Source: Deltaproteobacteria bacterium (lineage in GTDB: Bacteria > Desulfobacterota > Desulfovibrionia > Desulfovibrionales > Desulfovibrionaceae). Taken from it: DNA of 52,700 nt. Numbering within the stretch: the stretch's first letter is position 1; each line of letters opens with the position of its first letter. Location: assembly GCA_031275645.1 (NCBI GenBank), contig JAISOL010000038.1, positions 1 through 52,700 on the forward strand, written 5' to 3'. Positions 46,161-52,700 of this stretch are shown piece after piece. Under the pieces are notes generated by a model that did not search any database, was not told the DNA's origin, and was given only the letters and a program-made list of their open reading frames with translations. A program made the translations under genes and the position numbers.

Positions 46161-47843
46161 ATGAGCAACGAAACTGAAAAAATCATCTACTCCATGATCC
46201 GCGTCTCCAAAAGGCACGGGCAGAAAGAGGTGCTGAAAAACATCTCTCTTTCCTATTTTTACGGCGCCAAAATCGGGGTGCTGGGGCTGAACGGCTCCGG
46301 CAAAAGCTCCCTCCTGAAAATCCTGGCCGGAGTCGATCCCGATTTTGAAGGCGAAACCGTGCTTTCCCCCGGTCACAGCCTGGGCTATCTGGAGCAGGAA
46401 CCTCTGGTGGACGAGAAGCGCAGCGTGCGCGCGGTGGTGGAGGAAGGCGTGGCCGGGCTTGTCGCCATCCGCGACGAATATGCCGCCATCAACGAAAAAT
46501 TCTCCCTGCCTTTGGAAGCGGACGAAATGGACGAGCTGATCCGCCGCCAGGGCGAAGTGCAGGAGCTCATGGACTCCAGGGAGATCTGGGATCTGGATTC
46601 CCGCCTGGAAATGGCCATGGACGCCCTGCGCTGCCCTCCGCCGGAAACGCCGGTCAGCCTTATCTCCGGAGGGGAACGCCGCCGGGTGGCCCTTTGCCGC
46701 CTCCTGCTGCAAAAGCCGGATATACTGCTCCTGGACGAACCCACCAACCATCTGGACGCGGAATCCGTCTCCTGGCTGGAGCGTTACCTCAGGGACTTCC
46801 CCGGCACGGTCATAGCCGTGACCCATGACCGCTATTTTCTGGACAACGTGGCTGGCTGGATTCTGGAGCTGGACCGGGGCCGGGGCATCCCCTGGAAGGG
46901 CAATTACTCCTCCTGGCTGGAGCAGAAGGAGAAACGCCTGGCCAATGAGGAAAAAACCGAGACCGAACGCCGCAAGACCCTCAGCCGCGAGCTGGAATGG
47001 GTGCGCCTGGCCCCCAGGGGCCGCCACGCCAAAAGCAAGGCCCGCATCAACGCCTACGAGGCCATGCTCTCCCACGAATCCGAGCGTCTGGCCCCGGATC
47101 TGGAAATTTACATTCCGCCCGGGCCGCGCCTGGGCAAGCTGGTGGTCGAAGCGGAGGGAGTGAGCAAAGCCCTGGGCGACAAACTCCTGCTGGAGAATAT
47201 GAACTTCATTCTCCAGCCGGGGGCCATAGTCGGCATAGTCGGCCCCAACGGAGCAGGCAAAACCACCCTCTTCAAGATGCTGGCCGGAATGGAAAAGCCC
47301 GATTCCGGCGTCTTGCGCCTGGGAGAAAGCGTAAAACTGGCCTGGGCGGATCAGAACCGGGAGAGCCTTACGCCCGGCAAGACCGTATACGAGTTGATCA
47401 GCGAGGGACAGGAGAACATCAGGCTGGGAAACCGCGAAATGAACGCCCGCGCCTACTGCTCCCGCTTCAACCTCCAGGGGACGGATCAGCAGAAAAAGGT
47501 GGAGCTGCTTTCCGGCGGCGAGCGCAACCGCGTGCATCTGGCCCGCACCCTTAAATCCGGCGCCAATCTGCTGCTGCTGGACGAGCCGACCAACGATCTG
47601 GATGTGAACACCATGCGCGCCCTGGAGGACGGCCTGGAGAACTTCGCGGGCTGCATCATGGTCATCAGCCACGACCGCTGGTTTCTGGATCGCATAGCCA
47701 CGCACATTCTGGCCTTTGAAGGCGACTCCAGGGTGGAGTTCTTTGACGGCAGCTACAGTGAATACGAGCTTGACCGGAAAAAACGCCTGGGGAAGGACGC
47801 GGAGCAGCCGCACCGGATCAAATTTCGCCGCCTGACCAGATAG
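46161..47843 (+). CDS. ABC-F family ATPase (Uup/EttA-like)
   Basis: Duplicated NBDs: LGLNGSGKSSLLKIL, LISGGERRRVALCRLL, LLLDEPTNHLD; VGPNGAGKTTLFKML, LSGGERNRVHLARTL, LLLDEPTNDLD; no TM domain. Confidence 0.94.
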   Translation: MSNETEKIIYSMIRVSKRHGQKEVLKNISLSYFYGAKIGVLGLNGSGKSSLLKILAGVDPDFEGETVLSPGHSLGYLEQEPLVDEKRSVRAVVEEGVAGLVAIRDEYAAINEKFSLPLEADEMDELIRRQGEVQELMDSREIWDLDSRLEMAMDALRCPPPETPVSLISGGERRRVALCRLLLQKPDILLLDEPTNHLDAESVSWLERYLRDFPGTVIAVTHDRYFLDNVAGWILELDRGRGIPWKGNYSSWLEQKEKRLANEEKTETERRKTLSRELEWVRLAPRGRHAKSKARINAYEAMLSHESERLAPDLEIYIPPGPRLGKLVVEAEGVSKALGDKLLLENMNFILQPGAIVGIVGPNGAGKTTLFKMLAGMEKPDSGVLRLGESVKLAWADQNRESLTPGKTVYELISEGQENIRLGNREMNARAYCSRFNLQGTDQQKKVELLSGGERNRVHLARTLKSGANLLLLDEPTNDLDVNTMRALEDGLENFAGCIMVISHDRWFLDRIATHILAFEGDSRVEFFDGSYSEYELDRKKRLGKDAEQPHRIKFRRLTR

Positions 47844-47861
47844 AGGGCGCCGCAAACGCCC

Positions 47862-49748
47862 TCAGGACGCTGGAGTCGCGCTTCCCTCGGCTGACGGGGG
47901 AAAAGACGCCTCCAGCCAAGCCTGATATCTGGGCAGCAAGAGAGCGGGCGGGCCTGTTTCCACAAGCCGGCCTTTTTCTATCCGGATCAGGGTGTCGCAA
48001 CGCTCCACCGTGCTTAAGCGGTGCGCGATGATAATTGTCGTAATGCTCTGCGGCAGGGCGAAGATGGTCTTCATGATCGCGGCTTCCACGCCCGTATCCA
48101 GGGCGCTGGTGGCCTCGTCCAGAATAAGCACGGAGGGGCCGGCGTAAAGCGCCCGCGCGATGGAAAGACGTTGGGCCTGCCCGCCGGAAAGCCCGGCCCC
48201 GTTTCCGCCTATGGGCATATCCAGCCCGCGCTCAAAGGCCACGTCCAGCTCGGCCATGCGGCAGGCCCGCCTGACCCTTTCCTCGTCCCAGGGCTTGCCC
48301 CATTGGCTGAAGGCCACGTTTTCCGCCAGGCTTCCGGCCATGATGTAGGGGGATTGCGGCACATAGCCCACGCGCAGGCGGTAGGCCTCAAGAGCGGCGG
48401 GCCCAAGCTCGCGCCCGTCCGCCAGCACGGCCCCGCCCGTGGGCCGCGCCAGCCCGCTCAGGATAAGGGCCACGGTGCTTTTGCCCGCCCCGGAAGGCCC
48501 GATGATCCCCACCCGCCCGCCGCAGGGGATGAAGAAATCAAGCTCGCTCAGACTATCCCCGGAGGCCTTGGGGTAACGGAAACTCACCCCTTTGAAGCTT
48601 ATGCCCCGGCGCAGGGCGAAATGCGGATCCGGCTCCGGAGGCTCCGGAGCCGGATCGTCCAGAGCGGCTTGCACCTGCCCCAGGCAGTCCAGGGCGGCAT
48701 GGCGCAGGCCGCGCACGACGACCAGGGAGAGCATGGCCCGGTTGAGCATGGGCAGCACGCGCCAGGAAACCAGCATGATCATGGTCAGGGTGCCGGTAAT
48801 GCGGGCCATGGAGGCGTCCTGCAGCAGATACATGACCCCCAGGGTCGAGGGAATGAGCAGAAAGCCCACGCTTTCCAGCGTCCACATGGTAATGGACGGA
48901 GCCACATCCAGAAAAGTCCGGTCCGCCAGGCAATCCAGGCAGACCTGGCGGAAGGAGGAGAAAAACGTCCGCTGCTGGCGGTAGATGAGGGTTTCGCGCA
49001 GGCCGCTCATGGCGTTGAGGGAAACCTGGTTTTCCCTGCGGCCGTATTCCGCCGCCCTCCTTCCGGCAACGTCGGTTTTGCCTTTGACCGCCTTGTATAC
49101 GCCCGCGCCGGTCGCCATAACCACCGTCATGATCAGCAGCAGCGTTCCGGGAGTGGCAACGAACAGCGCGGCGAACAGGACCAGGCTGATGGCGGCGTAA
49201 ACATAGACCAGAATGAGGGTGCGGAACATAGTCCCCAGTTGGCCGCGCCAGCCCAGAGCCTGGAACATGATCCGGCTGTCTCCGGCCAGATGGGCCGTGT
49301 AGGGGCTGTGCAGATATTGCCGGAAAACGGTCTCCCCGGCAAAGAGGGCGACCCGCGTGTCCAGCTGCGCGGCTTTGACGTTGACCAGGGCCGAAAGCGC
49401 GTTTTTCGCGGCAATCAGTCCGGCCACGGACAGGGAGGCGGCCAGGGCCAAGAGGCGCGGATCGGCGAAGAATTCTTTAAGTTGGGGAAAAAGATTGAAC
49501 AAACGCGCCACCGCGCCCAAGCCGAGCAATCTTTCCGGAGCGGCTATGCTCACGGCCAGAAAGGAGATGGAAAGCAGGCTCAGAACCTCGGTTGTCGCCA
49601 GAAGCGCGAGGCAGAAGAAAACCTTCAGGGTGGAGCGCTTCAGCCAGGAAGGCAGCACGCGGTAGACGCGCAGAAAATCCGCGAAGCATTTTTCAAAGAG
49701 AGAGCGGGACAGAGCGCGTATGGCCGAAAAACCGCCGGGCATGGGCAT
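47862..49748 (-). CDS. ABC exporter, fused TM and ATPase domains (MsbA/PglK-like)
   Basis: N-terminal TM region; IIGPSGAGKSTVALILSGL; LSGGQAQRLSIARALYAGPSVLILDEATSALD; adjacent to glycosyltransferases. Confidence 0.92.
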   Translation of the reverse strand: MPMPGGFSAIRALSRSLFEKCFADFLRVYRVLPSWLKRSTLKVFFCLALLATTEVLSLLSISFLAVSIAAPERLLGLGAVARLFNLFPQLKEFFADPRLLALAASLSVAGLIAAKNALSALVNVKAAQLDTRVALFAGETVFRQYLHSPYTAHLAGDSRIMFQALGWRGQLGTMFRTLILVYVYAAISLVLFAALFVATPGTLLLIMTVVMATGAGVYKAVKGKTDVAGRRAAEYGRRENQVSLNAMSGLRETLIYRQQRTFFSSFRQVCLDCLADRTFLDVAPSITMWTLESVGFLLIPSTLGVMYLLQDASMARITGTLTMIMLVSWRVLPMLNRAMLSLVVVRGLRHAALDCLGQVQAALDDPAPEPPEPDPHFALRRGISFKGVSFRYPKASGDSLSELDFFIPCGGRVGIIGPSGAGKSTVALILSGLARPTGGAVLADGRELGPAALEAYRLRVGYVPQSPYIMAGSLAENVAFSQWGKPWDEERVRRACRMAELDVAFERGLDMPIGGNGAGLSGGQAQRLSIARALYAGPSVLILDEATSALDTGVEAAIMKTIFALPQSITTIIIAHRLSTVERCDTLIRIEKGRLVETGPPALLLPRYQAWLEASFPPSAEGSATPAS

Positions 49749-49750
49749 GG

Positions 49751-50560
49751 CTAGGCCTCCGCCTCAAGGATGCGCCGCAGCATCCTGGCCAGGGTTATGT
49801 CCTGCCGCAGAAATTCCGCCGCGCTTATGGCTTTGTAGCGTTCCGGAGTCCAGGAATTGTGCAGGTAGATAAGACCGCCGTTGCGCAGGGCGTCTTCAAT
49901 GGGGCAATCTCCGAAATAGAAATCAGCATAGTTTTTTTCCAGGCTGCCTCCTGTAAAACCCTTGAGTTCGGGCAGGGCGTTTACATCGAGTCTGTCTATG
50001 GATTTGAAAGTGTTCCCGCCCGCAAGACGCAAGGGCAGCCTGAGAATGGAATTGCCCAGGAAATCCCAGCGGTTCATGTAGCGGGTCAGGGGAAAGCGGG
50101 GGAAACGGCTGCCAAGCCACTTGAAGCGCCTGTTGTAGAAGGCGTAAAATTTGATTCTCCGCCGAATCGAATTCTCCCAGATACGCAGGATAACGGCGTT
50201 CTTTCGCGCGACAATGAAGCCTATGTGCCTGCCGAGCAAAGTGAATTCGGCATCAGGGCGCAGGAGATCGCGGACTTTCCCGGAGGTGACGATGGTGTCG
50301 GTATCAAACCAGACTCCGCCCCAGCGCTTCAGAACGGCGCAACGTATGGCGTCGGCCTGCTTGGGCAGTGAAAAGTCCCTGTACAGGCTCTCGTCATAGC
50401 AATCTTTGCCTATCCATCGCTCAAGATTCGCGTAATCCAGCACGACGATTTCATAATCCGGCAGAAATTTTCCCCAGGTGCGCAGGCAGAGACTGAGATA
50501 ACCGGGCAGGCCCGCGGCCGGCTCCCAAAAGGTGAAGATTCGTTTTTCCATATTCGGCAT
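49751..50560 (-). CDS. Capsular polysaccharide synthesis / GT32-like glycosyltransferase
   Basis: RIFTFWEPAAGLPGYLSLCLRTW, AIRCAVLKRWGGVWFDTDTIV (DxD), YLHNSW. Confidence 0.87.
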   Translation of the reverse strand: MPNMEKRIFTFWEPAAGLPGYLSLCLRTWGKFLPDYEIVVLDYANLERWIGKDCYDESLYRDFSLPKQADAIRCAVLKRWGGVWFDTDTIVTSGKVRDLLRPDAEFTLLGRHIGFIVARKNAVILRIWENSIRRRIKFYAFYNRRFKWLGSRFPRFPLTRYMNRWDFLGNSILRLPLRLAGGNTFKSIDRLDVNALPELKGFTGGSLEKNYADFYFGDCPIEDALRNGGLIYLHNSWTPERYKAISAAEFLRQDITLARMLRRILEAEA

Positions 50561-51532
50561 TCAGCGAACTTCGCACAAAAGCATGGTTTCAGTTGAAATT
50601 CTGCCGTCTATGCCTTTGAAAAAATCAAAGGAATAACCCAAATCCAAATCTTCCAGAAAAGGCTTGATCCGGAAAAAATCATCGTAGCTGTGATATATGC
50701 TGACGAGCAGAACGGGTTTCCAGGTTTTGAGGGTTTCCAGGGCTCCGCGCAGAAAACTCTGTTCATGCCCTTCCACGTCAACCTTGATCAGGCCGACCCG
50801 GATAGCGTGTTCAGCAACATAATGATCAAGCGTATCAATGCTGACGCCTTGCCCGTCCTTCTTGCCTTTCTCAAGCAGACGCGCCCCGCCGCCCGCCGCC
50901 GCGGAAATTTTTCCCACTCCCGCCGCCTCGCCCAGAGCTATATTTTCCATGACGATGAGGGGCTCCCCCCCACTTACAGATAAGTTGTTTATTTCAAGGG
51001 TTTTACACGCAAGAGCATAGTTCAGGTTATTCGGCTCGAAGGAATAGACGGGCTGTTCGGGAAAGGCATCGCGAAAAACAAGAACCGAATCGGCTATAAA
51101 GCCGCCGACGTCGATTATGGCTTTTGAGCCGATGTTTTTAGCGGTCTTCAATCTGTCCAGCCCGTGACGGTACAAAAAAGTTTCAGCGCCAAAACTCCGG
51201 AGCGGCAATTTGAAATGCTTATACTGAAAATAGTCCCCCCACTGAGTTATTTGCTGTCCGAAGCGCTCAACCTCCTTAAACTGCTCATACTCGGCATCCG
51301 AATAAAGATCCCGGTAAGAAGCGACCGCCGGAGACAAAATCTTTTTCCGGCGTTCCAGAATGGCGGAAAGATGCTCCATCGCTTCCGGGCCGAGATTTCT
51401 ATAGAGTCCGTTCAGATTTTCCCCGTGCTTCTCTTCTCCCGCCGCCAGAGCCGGCTTGACAAAACCCTCGTATTCCTCCTGGCGCTGCATCCTGAAAAGC
51501 CTCCGCAGCAAATGTTCTCTGGCGTTCATCAA
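50561..51532 (-). CDS. FkbM-family methyltransferase
   Basis: AIIDVGGFIADSVLVF, VYSFEPNNLNYALACKTLEIN, TLDHYVAEHAIRVGLIKVDVEGHEQSFLRGA. Confidence 0.9.
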   Translation of the reverse strand: MMNAREHLLRRLFRMQRQEEYEGFVKPALAAGEEKHGENLNGLYRNLGPEAMEHLSAILERRKKILSPAVASYRDLYSDAEYEQFKEVERFGQQITQWGDYFQYKHFKLPLRSFGAETFLYRHGLDRLKTAKNIGSKAIIDVGGFIADSVLVFRDAFPEQPVYSFEPNNLNYALACKTLEINNLSVSGGEPLIVMENIALGEAAGVGKISAAAGGGARLLEKGKKDGQGVSIDTLDHYVAEHAIRVGLIKVDVEGHEQSFLRGALETLKTWKPVLLVSIYHSYDDFFRIKPFLEDLDLGYSFDFFKGIDGRISTETMLLCEVR

Positions 51533-52263
51533 TCTCCCCTTCCCTTCGCCCTGCCGCGCATTCTGGCGCGCAAGGCAGAGGCATAATCGAGACGCTCTTT
51601 TGCCTTGTTGGTCCGGCCGTAATTTGCGCCGTGTACCCTGCGCCTGGAGGCGACAAGCTCAATTTTTTCATGCTTCAGGCCCATGGCCTCCATCTTGGCC
51701 AGCAAGACAATTATCTCGCCTGTGTTCAGACTTTCATCAAACAGGCCGATCCGTTCAAACAAGGCCCGCCGCATCAGCACCGCCCCGGTAAACAGGCCAT
51801 GATAGGCCTCTTCCCTGATCCGAATCTTTTGTCTTTCCGCATCGTCCAATTCCGGCGAGAAAAAATCCCGCACCTTGGCCATGACCAGATAGAGTTCCCT
51901 GTCCGCCTCAAGAGTCTGATACATAGCGGCCAGCGCCCCGGCGTTCATCACGTCGTCATGATCGTGAAACAGGACATATTCGCCCAAGGCCGCTCTGAGG
52001 CCGGTATTTTTCCCTGCCACCTGGCCGCGCGTCGTTTCGTGGCGAATAAGGCGGCAACCCGCATTTTCGGCGATTTCCGCCGTAGAGTCCGTGCTGCCGT
52101 CGTCCACGACGATAATTTCGACGGTGATTTCAACCGGCATCTCCCGGCGCTGTATGCCGGCAACGGCTTCAGCCAGATAGTTCGCGCCGTTGCGGCAGGG
52201 GATGATGACGGAGATGAGGGGAGACATAACGCGCTGAACTTCCTTGGTCTTCAATTTAATCAC
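51529..52263 (-). CDS. Family 2 glycosyltransferase
   Basis: LISVIIPCRNGANYLAEAVAGI, IIVVDDGSTDSTAEIA, GEYVLFHDHDDVMNAGAL. Confidence 0.94.
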   Translation of the reverse strand: MIKLKTKEVQRVMSPLISVIIPCRNGANYLAEAVAGIQRREMPVEITVEIIVVDDGSTDSTAEIAENAGCRLIRHETTRGQVAGKNTGLRAALGEYVLFHDHDDVMNAGALAAMYQTLEADRELYLVMAKVRDFFSPELDDAERQKIRIREEAYHGLFTGAVLMRRALFERIGLFDESLNTGEIIVLLAKMEAMGLKHEKIELVASRRRVHGANYGRTNKAKERLDYASALRARMRGRAKGRGD

Positions 52264-52700
52264 AAATCCGGGGCGATCTCCCGCAAACCCAGCAAGCGCC
52301 GGTACAGGCGCAAGTAACGCCCGACCTGTAGAACGCGCGTATATTCGGCCAGCGCCCGCTCCCGGCAGGCGCTACGCATAGCCGCGTATTCGTCCGGGGG
52401 TAAATCCAGCACTCTTTTGATTTTAGCGGCCAAATCCTCCACGCTGTCCGGAGAGAAGGAAGAATATGCGCCGTCCTTTGGGGAAGAAAGGCCTCCGGCA
52501 AGCGGCAGACCGGGGTGTCTGGCCAGAAAGCCGGTCATGCCCTCCAATATGATGTCCTCCGCGCCAGTGCCGTAAAAGCCAACCCCCGGCGTGCCGCAGG
52601 CCTGGGCCTCCGCTGTGGCCAATCCGAAGACCTCCTGAAAGGAGGGTGACACAAAAACGTCAGCCGCGGCATAGGCGGCGGCCAGTTTTGCCTTGTCCTC
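52260..52700 (-). CDS. Group 1/GT4-like glycosyltransferase C-terminal part (gene continues past the right edge)
   Basis: Frame stays open to the window end: EDKAKLAAAYAAADVFVSPSFQEVFGLATAEAQACGTPGVGFYGTGAEDII is a GT4 donor-binding motif. Confidence 0.88.
   Translation of the reverse strand, partial: EDKAKLAAAYAAADVFVSPSFQEVFGLATAEAQACGTPGVGFYGTGAEDIILEGMTGFLARHPGLPLAGGLSSPKDGAYSSFSPDSVEDLAAKIKRVLDLPPDEYAAMRSACRERALAEYTRVLQVGRYLRLYRRLLGLREIAPDL

Noticed and set aside
46014-47855. Minus-strand 613-aa ORF
   Set aside because: Antisense to the ABC-F gene, and it crosses the strong flgE terminator; shadow ORF.
48021-49754. Plus-strand 577-aa ORF
   Set aside because: Antisense to the ABC exporter; shadow ORF.
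1-52700. CRISPR arrays, transposases, integrases, phage genes, defence cassettes, retron-like ncRNA
   Set aside because: No regularly spaced repeats and no protein motifs of these classes were seen in the translated frames; negative result is by eye, not by search.

Overview
The window is a dense, GC-rich, mostly core-genome segment. Gene content suggests a flagellated, sulfate-reducer-like deltaproteobacterium, probably Desulfovibrionaceae (inference from AhbB-like/hemL and birA-pyc-ppsA neighbourhoods; no search was run). In order it holds: (1) a four-gene SDR / 3-hydroxyacyl-CoA-dehydrogenase-like / ketopantoate-reductase-like / GntP-permease cluster; (2) an RluA-family pseudouridine synthase, an orphan protein, a MATE exporter and a large hybrid sensor kinase; (3) a Sel1-like/XRE pair with a palindrome between them; (4) a tandem ilvE duplication whose upstream DNA is also duplicated; (5) a cca-like gene, then birA and a divergent pyruvate carboxylase with a C-terminal zinc-ribbon-like tail, a CYTH protein, and a PEP-synthase-like protein with a large insert; (6) a peroxiredoxin and an unlisted small membrane ORF, rplU-rpmA-obgE, SPFH/NfeD, mnmG, corC-like, lnt; (7) prfB with a clear +1 programmed frameshift that the ORF track truncates; (8) a MinD/FlhG-like ATPase, HU, gmhB, ruvC, gpsA, AhbB-like, hemL; (9) fliK-flgD-flgE; (10) an ABC-F ATPase and a surface-glycan cluster (ABC exporter, GT32-like, FkbM, GT2, partial GT4-like). 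No tRNA, rRNA, CRISPR array, transposase, integrase or prophage was recognised. I found no convincing wholly new system. The best leads are the divergent pyruvate carboxylase and its PEP-synthase neighbour, the duplicated ilvE control regions, the XRE palindrome, and the uncharacterised catabolic operon at the left end.
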